From contig OX457068.1 of the NCBI GenBank assembly GCA_949752795.1, positions 62,375,582 through 62,439,581 of the forward strand: a stretch of 64,000 nucleotides of DNA, in the 5' to 3' direction. Every line of letters starts with the position of its first letter. Position 1 is the stretch's first letter. Below, one piece after another: positions 49,014 to 60,420 of this stretch. Both the position numbers and the translations under genes were made by a program. This stretch comes from Hyperoodon ampullatus. Its lineage: Eukaryota > Chordata > Mammalia > Artiodactyla > Ziphiidae. Below the pieces are notes generated by a model. The model was given only the letters and a program-made list of their open reading frames with translations, did not search any database and had not been told where the DNA came from.

Positions 49014-50213
49014 TTTCCCCCGTGGTCTAGAGGGCAAAGGTAGGAAATGACACAGAAAGAGGAAAATGACCAGGTTTTCCAGAGAAGAGGAAATGGAAAG
49101 AAGACACAGAAAGGAACAACCAGCCCCCCATCTTCATTCAGAGCCAGCAGTAGGACATGGCTTCATTTACCCGGACAGAATGACAGAGGAAATCGGGCTT
49201 TCTGTCCCTTCTCCCAGCGTGGTGAGACCTGGGGCCCCACCAACCCCCACCCACAGTCCAGCTCCTCACATCATGCCCTCCTCTCTGGAAGCCTTGCAGC
49301 CGACCCTGTCCGGTGTTCCCTGAATTGGGCCCTTACTCAGCTGGGGTGGGCAGGAAATGAGCTGGTGCTAAGGAATGAGAAACTCCTATCAGCCTGTAAC
49401 CCTGAGCCTTTCGACTGGAAATTCCTGCATGTTCCACTTACCTTTCCTGCTTGCCTCTATATTTTCACCCACCACCACTCCTGAGGTTTATGCCCTGGTT
49501 CCACTGACCTAGAAACCAGCTGGGAATTCTTTTCAGATTAAACCTGATTAAGAGTCTAAGGTTGCAGAGAGGGCCCTTAACGTCCCCGGAAACAATCCTG
49601 GTTTCATGTTCCAACCCTTTCTTACCTTCTCCCGGGCATTCAAACAGGGTGACCACATACAGTTGTGCAGGTTGTATATTGCACAATCTTACTGGGCATG
49701 TAAAGCACAGTGACCCCTGATTCACATACTTTCACTGTTTGCTCAACTCTGAGGATGCTGGCATTGACTTATAGCTCACCCTCAGAGATTGTGTACATAC
49801 ACCCCAATCCCCTCTGCCAGTGACTCCTGGGAAAATCAGGGCAAGGGAACTCAGAACAAAAGGGCAAAATTCTGCCTTTGATAACTGGGAATACCAAGGC
49901 CTTCCCCCATCCCCCATTCCCACACCCCCAGTATTTTTATGTAGATCCATAAAGGCTTTGAGATATCCTACCAAGAAATTCATAGTACAGGATGTGTCTA
50001 AACAAATGGCTACATATCTGGTTTGCCAGGGACAGCCCAGTTGATGACTATAGTACTGATGGCCCCAAAAGTTTAGCAATTGTCCCAGACAAAAGAATCC
50101 CAGTTTGGTTAGTAAATTCTACAGTCACCCTCATTATAAACAACAAATGGACCAGGCCAGAGAGACAGGGAGAAGGCAGCATCAGCTTATTGTCCAATAA
50201 CACAAACATAAAT
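49014..50213. other. Unique region, no gene recognised
   Basis: Open frames of up to 145 codons occur on either strand but overlap and lack recognisable domains or paired splice sites. A C-rich run (about 49896-49932) is present. Confidence 0.45.
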
Positions 50214-50222
50214 GTGAAGAAC

Positions 50223-53200
50223 AAAGTCCCTACCATCAGGAAGCTTTCACAAGCCTCTTAGATAGCCTCATCCACCAGAGGGCAGACAGCAGAAGCAAGA
50301 AGAACCACAATCCTGCAGTCTGTGGAACAAAAACCACACTCACAAAGATAGACAAGATGAAAAGGCAGAGGACTATGTACCAGATGAAGGAACAAGATAA
50401 AAACCCAGAAAAACAACTAAATGAAGTGGAGACAGGCAACCTTCCAGAAAAAGAATTCAGAATAATAATAGTGAAGATGATCCAGGACCTCAGAAAAAGA
50501 ATGGACACAAAGATCGAGAAGATGCAAGAAATGTTTAAAAAAAACCTAGAAGAATTAAAGAACAAACAAACAGAGATGAACAATACAATAACTGAAATGA
50601 AAACTACACTAGAAGGAATCAATAGCAGAATAACTGAGACAGAAGAATGGATAAGTGACCTGGAAGACAGAATGCTGGAATTCACTGCCACAGAACAGAA
50701 TAAAGAAAAAAGAATGAAAAGCAATGAAGACAAGTGCACATGGAACATTCTCCAGGATAGATCACATCCTGGGTCACAAATAAAGCCTCAGTAAATTTAA
50801 GAAAATTGAAATCATATTAAGCATCTTTTCTGACCACAACACTCTGAGATTAGAAATCAATTACAGGGAAAAAAACTTAAAAAAACACAAACACACAGAG
50901 GCTAAACAATACGTTACTAAATAACAAAGAGATCAATGAAGAAATCAGAGGAAATCAAAAAATACCCAGAGACAAATTACAACAATAACTCAATGATGCA
51001 AAATGTATGGGATGCAGCAAAAGCATTTCTAAGAGGGAAGTTTATAGCTATACAAGCCTACATCAAGAAACAAGAAAAATCTCAAATAAACAATCTAACC
51101 TTACACCTAAAGGAACTAGAGAAAGAAGAACAAATAAAACCCAAAGTTAGCAGAAGGAAAGAAATCATAAAGATCAGAACAGAAATAAATGAAATAGAAA
51201 CAAAGAAAACAATAACAAAGATCAATAAAACTAAAATCTGGTTCTTTGAGAACACAAACAAAATTAGCCAGAATCATTAAGGAAAAAAGGGAGAGGACTC
51301 AAATCAATACAATTAGAAATGAAAAAGGAGAAGTTATGACAGACACCACAGAAACACAAAGCATCCTAAGAGACTACTACAAGCAACTCTATGCCAATAA
51401 AATGGACAACCTGGAAGAAATGGACAAATTCTTAGAAAGGTATAACCTTCAAAGACTGAACCAGGAAGAAACAGAAAATATGAACAGACCAATCACAAGT
51501 AATGAACTTGAAACTGTGATTTAAAATTTTCCAACAAACAAAAGTCCAGGACCACATGGCTTCACAGGTGAATTCTCTCAAACACTTAGAGAAGACCTAA
51601 CACCCATCCTTCTCAAACTCTTCCAAAAAATTGCAGAGGAAGGAACACTCCCGAACTCATTCTATCAGGCCACCATCACCCTGATACCAAAACAACACAA
51701 AGATGTCACAAAGAAAGAAAACTACAGGCCAATATCACTGATGAACATAGATGCAAAAATCCTCAACAAAATACTAGCAAACAGAATCCAACAACACATT
51801 AAAAGGATCATACATCATGATCAAGTGGGATTTATCCCAGGAATGCAAGGATTCTTCAATATACGCAAATCAATCAATGTGATACACCATATTAACAAAT
51901 TGAAGAATGAAAACCATAAGATCATCTCAATAGATGCAGAAAAAGCTTTTGACAAAATTCAACATACATTTATGATAAAATCTCTCCAGAAAGTGGGCAT
52001 AGAGGGAACCTACCTCAACATAATAAGGGCCATATACAACAAACCCAAAGCAAATATCATTCTCAATGGTGAAAAACTGAAATACTTTCCTCTAAGATCA
52101 GGAACAAGACAAGGATGTCCACTCTCACCACTATTATTCAACATAGTTTTGGAAGTCCTAGCCATGGCAATCAGAGAAGAAAAAGAAATAAAAGGAATAC
52201 AAATTGGGAAAGAAGAAGTAAAACTGTCACTGTTTGCAGATGACATGATACTATACATAGAGAATCCTAAAGATGCTACCAGAAAACTACTAGGGCTAAT
52301 CAATGAATTTGGTAAAGTTGCAGGATACAAAATTAATGCACAGAAATCTCTTGCATTCCTATATAGTAATGATGAAAAATCTGAAAGAGAAATTAAGGAA
52401 ACACTCCCATTTACCATTGCAACAAAAAGAATAAAATACCTAGGAATAAACCTACCTAGAGAGACAAAAGACCTGTATGCAGAAAACTATAAGACACTGA
52501 TATAAGAAATTAAAGTTGATACAAACAGATGGAGAGATATACCATGTTCTTGGATTGGAAGAATCAATATTATGAAAATGACTATACTACCCAAAGCAAT
52601 CTACAGATTCAATGCAATCCCTATCAAATTACCTATGGCATTTTTTACAGAACTAGAACAAAAATCTTAAAATTTGTATGGAGACACAAAAGACCCCGAG
52701 GAGGGCTTCCCTGGTGGTGCAGTGGTTGAGAGTCTGCCTGCCGATGCAGGGGATACAGGTTCGTGCCCCAGTCCAGGAAGATCCCACATGCCGCGGAGCG
52801 ACTAGGCCTGTGAGCCATGGCCGCTGAGCCTGTGTGTCCGGAGCCTGTGCTCCGCGATGGGAGAGGCCACAACAGTGAGAGGCCTGTGTACCACAAAAAA
52901 AAAAAAAAAAAAAAAAAAAAGACCCCGAGTAGCCAAAACAGTCTTGAGGGGAAAAAAACGGAGCTGGAGGAATCAGACTCCCTGATTTCAGACTACATTA
53001 CAAAGCTACAGTAATCAAGTCAATATGGTACTGGCACAGAAACAGAAATATAGATGAATGGAACAGGATAGAAAGTGCAGAGATAAACCCATGCACTTAT
53101 GGTCAACTAACCTATGACAAAGGAGACAAGGTTATACAGTGGAGAAAAGACAGTCTCTTCAATAAGTGGTGCTGGGAAAACTGGACAGCTACATGTAAAA

Positions 53201-53406
53201 TAATGAATTGGAACACTCCCTAACACCATAAACAAAAATAAACTCAAAATGGATTAGAGACCTAAATGTAAGACTGGACACTATAAAACTCTTAGAGGAA
53301 AAGATAGGAAGAACACTCTTCGACGTAAATCACAGCAAGATCTTTTTTGATCCACCTCCTAGAGTAATGGAAATAAAAACAAACAAACAAAAAACAAAAC
53401 AAAAAA
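50223..53406 (+). mobile_element. L1-H: internally deleted, prematurely ended L1
   Basis: It begins in the last part of a leader like that of L1-F (cctcttagatagcctcatcc, 50253 onward). ORF1 is open from 50357 for about 125 codons, then jumps at about 50733 into the ORF2 endonuclease region (gtgcacatggaacattctcc). ORF2 is fairly well kept (254 open codons at 51741-52505, with FADD near 52236) but stops at about 53390 with an A-rich tail. The TSD gtgaagaac lies at 50214-50222 and 53407-53415. A CHR SINE is inserted at 52701. Confidence 0.88.
52701..52916 (+). mobile_element. CHR SINE in L1-H
   Basis: It is inserted as gagggcttccctggtggtgc and has a long A tail. A perfect TSD, aaaagaccccgag, lies at 52688-52700 and 52917-52929. 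The body is close to that of the other young CHR copies. Confidence 0.95.
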
Positions 53407-53415
53407 GTGAAGAAC

Positions 53416-54400
53416 CATTTAACTGAGCAGCTATTATGTGTATGTACATCATGTTATGCATATATGTATATGTGTTATCGTATATACATATGCATAGATA
53501 TAACGTGTGTGCATGTGTGTGTATGTCTTCCTGCTCCTCCTCAAGCCCTGTTGTGATGTGTGGATGGACAGCAGCTCTTCCTGCACCACCTGCCCACACT
53601 TGGCCCTGATTTACGTCTTTCTGGTCCTGAGGCACTGGGGCCTAACACAGGGCAACAGGAGACAGCTTGGTCCCATCAGGCTTCCAGTTGCTGCTGCCCC
53701 ATCTGCCTCTTCGGAAACTCCTTTCCCAGGTCTCCCACCCTGTCTTGCCTGCTTCCAACCACCCTGGGCCTTGTCCTCCCCACCATCAGCCCTCTAATTA
53801 GCCCTTGAGCCAAGCTCTGCCGCCCCCTTTGGCCTTTGAGGCTAGGTTGGGAGGCTCACTGGCCAGCCTCTCATGGAGCAGAAAGTCACATCTTGTCACA
53901 ATAGGTCCTTGACAGAGGACTTGTGCCAGCATCCTGGCCCATGATCATGGGGAGAGACTCAGTAGGACTTTGCAAGCATCTGATTTTGAAGTCTCTGGAG
54001 ACCTGAAGACTCCTGGCTTCGAGCTCAGCCATGAACAGGAAAGCTGATAATTCCAATGAGGGGAGAAACCAAAGTCCAAAGATAGGCTATATTTTCACTT
54101 GTTCAGACACTTAGCTTAGGCACTCGGCTCTTCAGAAAGTGTGAACGATAGATTAAAATCTAAACCTGTTCTTTGAGAGCAAGGAGCTCACACTACCAGA
54201 GGATGGGCATCCCACAAGCATTTCCTGAGTGCACCATGTCTTGTAAAAATAACAAGGGAAAACAGGTGTATTTTATATTAAGTAATTAGATAACCATGGT
54301 CTTGAGGTCCTGTGTGCTAGATGTTGCAGAAGAAAAAAAATGAAAAAAGATGGCCTCTGCTTTGGGGGAGTATCATAAAATGGGGCATATGGCTAAAAAA
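53416..54400. other. Unassigned sequence with TA/TG microsatellite
   Basis: 53440-53525 is a degenerate TATG/TGTG repeat. The rest is GC-richer unique sequence with no supported exon. Around 54200-54250 a weak MIR/L2-like 'gagtgcaccatg' is visible. Confidence 0.4.
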
Positions 54401-54404
54401 AAAA

Positions 54405-54800
54405 AAAAGGTTTGCAGCACCATAGATGGACCTAGAAAATATTATACTTAATGATGTCAGACAGATACTATGATATCACTTATATGTGGAATCTAAAAAA
54501 TAATATAAATGAATCTGTATACAAAACAAAGACAAACTCACAGACATAGAAAACAAACTTGTGGTTACCAAAGGGGAGAGGGAGGGTGGGAGTGACAAAT
54601 GAGGAGTATGGTATTAACAGACACAAACTAATATACATAAAATAGATAAGAAACAAGGATTTACTGATAGCACAGGGAATTATATCAATATCTTGTAATA
54701 ACCTATATTGGAATATAATCTGAAAACAATAACTGAATCACCATGCTGTACACCTGAAACTAACACAATATTATAGATTAACTACACTTCAATTTTTAAA
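54405..54800 (+). mobile_element. L1 3-prime fragment
   Basis: The order 'ggacctagaaaatattatac', 'atatgtggaatctaaaaaat', 'gtggttaccaaaggggagag' and 'cctgaaactaacacaatatt' is the L1 ORF2 end and 3-prime UTR. 5-prime truncated. Confidence 0.85.
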
Positions 54801-56408
54801 TATTTTTTTAAAAAATTTAAAAACCATGCTGGCTTAAAATTATTTCTGTCTTTTTATATCATTATGAAACCAATCACAGGTGTTCATATAACAAAATGCC
54901 CTTAGAAAGATAAAGCAAAATTTTTAATCCCAAAGACACAAAGAAATATTCTAATATTCATTTGGTTAGCCTAAATAATAAATATTAGATTGAAAAAAAG
55001 GAGAATATGTCAAACCAGGGTGATAAGAGCTCTTATAAGGAAAGCAAAGGGTGCTAAGAAAGGGGCGCAAAGGAGGAGCTGTAAACTATGGTTGAGGTAA
55101 TAAGACCCACACAGACACAGACAAAAATAGTGTTATGATAGAGGGTAAAATGTATGATTCAATTAAGCAAGCACTTATGGTGCACTGGTATGCCAGACAC
55201 TGTGAAAATCAATCTGAAATACAATTTAAAAATATCCAAATGTCATCAAAGACTCATGTCTTTTCTATCCTTCCACTTTGTTCTCCACATGTTGGCTTTC
55301 CATGCTGGTAGTTAGGGCCTTATAATTGCAAAGTGGCTACCACAGCTCCAGACATCACATCCTAATACTAGGAAAAAAAGAGATGAGGGTTAAAGACTTT
55401 CTCTTCACCAGTTTTTCTCTTTTTATCCAGGGATCAAAAACTTTCCCAGAAGTTCCTCAGCAGACTTTCTGTTGTGTTTCATTTGTCAGAAATGCACTAT
55501 GAGGCAAAAGCAGAGGGAGGAGAAAGGATGATAAATATCTGGTAAAGTAGTTTAGAATTGCCATGGGCTAGGCATATTGTCAACTGGAAAAACAATGGGA
55601 TTCTATTGGCAGAATACTAACATTCATCTGGTCCAGCACTCCTTCTGGGTACATGAAAGATTGTAGTCTCCTGCCTTCTTGAAGTTACATGTGGCCAGAT
55701 GACAGTTCTTGCCAATGAATTGAAGAATTTAATTTCTAGAACCTGGACCTCTGTTCCTCTGTATCGGGAAACCCTGAAGCCTAGTGCTGAGGTGTAGGTA
55801 TCATAAGACGGTTGACTCTGTCAACCTCATCTCTGAGTGATGTCTATGCCGAGCAGAGTACCTCACCACCAGCTCACAGTGGTCAATAGGGTAGAGTGAG
55901 TGGGAAGTAAACCTTTGTTGCTTTAAGCCACTGAGATGCAGGAACTATTTGTTACCACATATAACCCAGCTTATCTTTGAGGCATGATTGATGCAGAAAT
56001 TGATACTAGAAGTAGGGAGCTTCCTTTAAAAAAAAAAAAAGCAATCCTAATATTATGTGCCATTGGCTTAGCAGTTTGGTGGTAAATAGGCTGAAAAACT
56101 GATATTGGAGACTGGAAAGATGGTCAGTTTTTAACGGTGATAACTTGGTAGACAGGTCATATACCTAATGTACTTGTTGCTCTAGGAAAAGAGGTTTTAA
56201 AAAATTAGAGCATTAGTAGAGTGTGTCTTCATTGTCAAGGTCAAGGTATTACTAGGAAGATATGAACTCAGGAAAGAACTAGCCAGATTACAAGCAGAAG
56301 TGAAAGGAAATGAGAAAGTCCCAATGCAGGTCTTTGCATGGTTGGAGAGGACAACTTCTCACTTCTCACTCCAAAGAGCAAAAGATAAGGATGAGAGAAC
56401 TTTTAAAA
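54800..56408. other. Unassigned sequence with ancient repeat traces
   Basis: About 55150-55205 looks like an inverted MIR ('atgccagacactgtg'). About 55650-56010 contains 'ctttaagccactgagatgca' and 'tttgttaccacatataaccc', the end of a dispersed mammalian repeat whose family I cannot fix. No gene is seen. Confidence 0.4.
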
Positions 56409-56421
56409 ATATAGTTATTCA

Positions 56422-56654
56422 GGGCTTCCCTGGTGGCGTGGTGGTTGAGAGTCTGCCTGCCGATGCATGGGAGGCGGGTTCGTGCCCCGGTATGGGAGGA
56501 TCCCACGTGCCGCGAAGCGGCTGGGCCCGTGGGCCATGGCCGCTGGGCCTGCACGTCTGGAGCCTGTGCTCCGCAGCGGGAGAGGCCACAATAGTGAGAG
56601 GCCCGTCTAACGCAAAAAAAAAAAAAAAAAAAAAAAAAACACACATATATATAT
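56422..56654 (+). mobile_element. CHR SINE with TA-rich tail end
   Basis: It starts gggcttccctggtggcgtgg, with a B box gggttcgtgccccgg and an A tail that ends in CACACATATATA. A perfect 13-bp TSD, atatagttattca, lies at 56409-56421 and 56655-56667. Confidence 0.94.
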
Positions 56655-56667
56655 ATATAGTTATTCA

Positions 56668-57430
56668 ATTGTTCACTTATATCAGTATAGACTCATATTT
56701 ATTTTACTCTATGGATTATAGCCTAATACTATTGTTATTTATTTTGTTCAAATTTATTTTAGCTTTGGACATTAAGAGTTCCTTCAATTTGTCCCCATCC
56801 TTTATTTTAGCACGTCCTCAGTTTCTGGTACTACCAGATGACCCAGACACATCTTGTATTTCCCCTGCCCTGGAATCAACTTCTTCTCTCAAAGATCCCT
56901 GATTTCCTTATATTGGAGAGTTTTATTTAGAAACCAAGATATGGACATTAGGTGTGCCTGTTGATTCAGGGGTATCATGGTGTCTAGACCGCTACTATCC
57001 CAGGCACACACACACATTCATTTTTATCTATCTATCTGTATATATACATTTTAAACCAAGATTTCATACTGACACCTCCAATTCCAATCCAATGTTACAA
57101 GGTTCATTCTAGTATTCCCCCTTTCTTAATTGTAACTTTTTTCTCCAGCAGAGAGAAATCTCTCATTATCTACTTATTTGTTCAATCTTAGAGTACACAT
57201 AAGTAGTTTCAGAATCTCTAACCCATATCCCTATGAGAAATTTACTAACTGGAGTACATTATCTATGTAGAGTTCTTTGTCTTTAACCTTATTCAGTCAA
57301 AACTGTTTTCCAAAGTAATTTAAGCTAGTTCTTTATTCTCTCCAGCTGGTTAGATTATTCTTCTGTAACATATTTAGATTTCTTGTTGTGACTTATATTC
57401 CATTTTGGGTTCTGCCTCCATATCCTCACT
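56668..57430. other. AT-rich unassigned sequence
   Basis: No exon or confident repeat. It may contain decayed L1 3-prime UTR continuous with the minus-strand L1 to the right. A short (CTAT)n lies at 57028-57040. Confidence 0.4.
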
Positions 57431-60300
57431 GACTTTTTAAATTACATACAGTAAAATTCATTCTTTGCAGTGTATAATTCTATGTATTTTGTCAAATGCA
57501 TAGAGTCATGTGTTCACCACCACAGTCACTATACAAAACGGTTCCATCATCATGAAATTCCCCCATGCAGTTCCATTGTAGTCAATCAGTCCCTACCCTT
57601 GGCAACCACTGATTTGTTTTCCATTCCTATAGTTTTGCCTATTCCAGAATATCATATAAATGGAATCATTCAATATGTACCCTTTTGAGTCTGTCTTCTT
57701 TCACTTAGCAAAATGCATTTAATCCATCCATGCTGTTGTGTGAATCAGTAGTTTGTTCCTTGTTACCTCTGAGTAGCACTCTCTTGTATGCATGTGCAAC
57801 ACTTTATCATTCACTGATTGAAGGACATCTGGTCGTTTATAGTTTGGGGTGAGTATGAATACAGGTGCTATAAACGTTTTCACACAGGCTTTTTGTAAAC
57901 ATAAATTTTCATCCCATTTGGGTGAATACCTAGGAGTGGAATTGCTGGGTCATATGGTAAGTGTATTTTTAACCTTTTAAGAAACTGACAAACTGCCAAA
58001 GTGGCCTTACCATTTTGCATTCCCACCGGTGAAGTATAAGTGTCCAGCTGTTCTTCTAATCATCAGCATCTGGTATTATCAGTTTTGTTTATTTTAGTCA
58101 TTCTAAAAGACGTGTAGTGCTAAGTCGTTATGAATTTAATTTGCATTTCCCTAATGACTAATGATGTTGAGCATAATCTCATGTACTTATTGGCCATGTG
58201 TATATCTTCTTTGGTGAAGTATCTGTTGAAATCTTCTCATTTGGGGTTGATGATGATGATGATGATCATCATCATCATCATCATTATCATCTTCTTATTG
58301 TTGGACTTTGAGAGTTCTCTGTGCATTCTGCCTATAGAGCCTCTGTTAGAGATGTGCTTTCCAAATATTTTCTCCTAGTCTGTAGCTTATCTTTTCATCC
58401 TCTTGACAGGGTCTTTTGGAGAGCAAATGTTTTTAATTTTAACAAAATCCAATTTATCAATTTTTTAACATATCCTTTTGGTGTTGCACCTAAATACTCT
58501 TTGCCTAACCCAAAGTTACAGAGACTTTTTTCTATGTTTTCTCATAGAAATTTTATAGTTTTACATTTTACATTTAGATCTATGATGTATTTTTAGTTAA
58601 TTTTTGTATAAGGTGTGAGTTATGGGTCAAGGTTCTATTTATGTGTGTAGGTATGTATGTATGCAGACATACAACTGTTCCAACAGCATTTGCTGAAAAG
58701 ACTATCCTCTCTCCATTAAATTACCTTATCACTTTTATCAAAAATCAGTTGTCTATTTATTTTTCTGGACTTTCTACCCTGTTTCATTGATCTTTGTAGC
58801 TATCATTACACCAGTACCACATTATCTCAATTTCTACAGTTTTATATTTGGTCTTGAACTCAGATAATGATAGTCCTTATAATTTGTTCTCTTTTTCAAA
58901 AAAAATCTTGACTATTCTAGTTCCTTTGTCATTCCATATAAATTTTAGAATCTGCTTATAGAGATCTACCAAAAAAAGCCCACTGATATTTTGATTAAGA
59001 TTGTGTTGAATTTATAGATTAATTTGGGCAGAATTGACCTGACTTCTTAACAATAATGAAACTTTTGAACAATGAACACAGTATATCTCTCGACCTATTT
59101 AAGTCTTGTTTGAAACACTCTGATCAGTGTGTCATAGTTTTCAGCATACAGATCTGGCACATGTTTTTTTTTTAAGGTTTTTATGTAAGTACTTGTTGGG
59201 TTTTTTTTACGTTATTGTAAATGATTCTGGGATTTTCTAATTTAAAATTCCAACTATTCATTGTTACTATATATAAGTACAATTGATTTCAGTATATTGG
59301 CCTTTTATACTGTGACCTTTTTAATCTCACTTATTAGTTTTGGGAGGGGTTTTTGGTCCATTTTTTAAAATTTTCTATGTAAGTAACCATGTTGTTTGCT
59401 AATAGAGACAGTTTATTTCTTCCTTTCCAACTTGTGTATCTTTTATTTCTTTTTCTTGTCTTATTAGACTGACTAGGACTTGTAGTTTAAGGTAGAGCAG
59501 GAGTGGTTAAAAGACATGCTTGCCTTCTTCCAGTCTCAGGGGGAAAGCATTCAGTCTTTCACTATTAAGTATGATGTGAGCTATAGTTCTTTTGTAGATG
59601 CTCTTTATCAGGTTAGGGAACTTTCTTTCTATTCTTAGTTTGCTGAAAGTTATCATGAATTAGTGTCGAATTTTGTCAAAAGCTTTTTCTGCATTTATTG
59701 AAATAATCATATGATTTTTCCTCTTTAGTCTGTTACTTTAGTGAATTACATTGTTTGATTTTTCAAAGTTGAATAAGCCTTGCATTCCTAAAATAAACCA
59801 CACTTGGTTGTGATGTATTATCCCTTTTGTATATTGCTGAGTTCAATTTGCTAACACTTTTGTTTTAGAATTGTTTGTGCATGAGGGATATTGATCTGTA
59901 GTTTTTGTTTCTTGTAGTGTCTTTTTCTGGCATTAGAGTAATACTGACCTGATAAAATGAGTTGGGAAATGTGTGCTCCTCTCCCATTTTCTGAAAGAGA
60001 TTCTGAATTGGTATTAGCTCTTTGTTAAATATTGGTAGAATTCACCAAACCATCTACGCCTAGAGTTTTCTTTGTTGGAAGGTTTTAAACTATGAATCTA
60101 ATTAGCTTGATATAGTACTATTCAGATTATCTATTTCTTCTCAAGTAAGTTTTGATAGTTCATGTATTTCAAGGAATTTGTTCATTTCATCCAAGTTGTT
60201 GAATTTACAGGCATGGAATTATTCATAATATCTTCGTTTTTATTTTAATGTCTGTGAATTCTCTAGTAAGGTCCCTTCTTCATTCCTGAATTAACTAAAC
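57430..60300 (-). mobile_element. Old minus-strand L1 (3'UTR to reverse transcriptase region)
   Basis: The plus strand runs in reverse L1 order: an old L1 3-prime UTR ('cttggcaaccactgatttg', 57598-57617), the ORF2 end ('gagtggaattgctgggtcat' at about 57935), the zinc-knuckle and downstream parts, and the reverse transcriptase region ('ttgtcaaaagctttttctgc' at about 59676). It is strongly diverged with no long frame. Confidence 0.8.
58248..58283. repeat. Perfect (TGA)6(TCA)6 palindrome
   Basis: Six TGA units (58248-58265) are followed with no spacer by six TCA units (58266-58283), giving a 36-bp perfect inverted repeat. TTA TCA TC follows. It lies inside the old L1, where related L1 copies have no such repeat. 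Confidence 0.97.
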
Positions 60301-60329
60301 AGTACTTTCAACAGCTCAAATTCAAATAA

Positions 60330-60420
60330 TTTTGAACCCATATCATGTGCCAGGAGCTATGCTAGACACTGCCCCAGATATATGGAAGAAGGGCTTCCAG
60401 GAAAGGTTTACAGTCCAGTT
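60330..60420 (-). mobile_element. MIR-like fragment
   Basis: 'catgtgccaggagctatgct' followed by 'agacactgcccc' resembles the inverted end of MIR. Short and diverged. Confidence 0.5.

Noticed and set aside
49047..49484. 145-codon open frame in the unique region near 49 kb
   Set aside because: Composition and overlapping frames look like chance; no recognisable motif or splice support.
50700..50760. Splicing as the cause of the L1-H internal deletion
   Set aside because: The missing piece does not end in AG when compared with L1-B, L1-C and L1-F.
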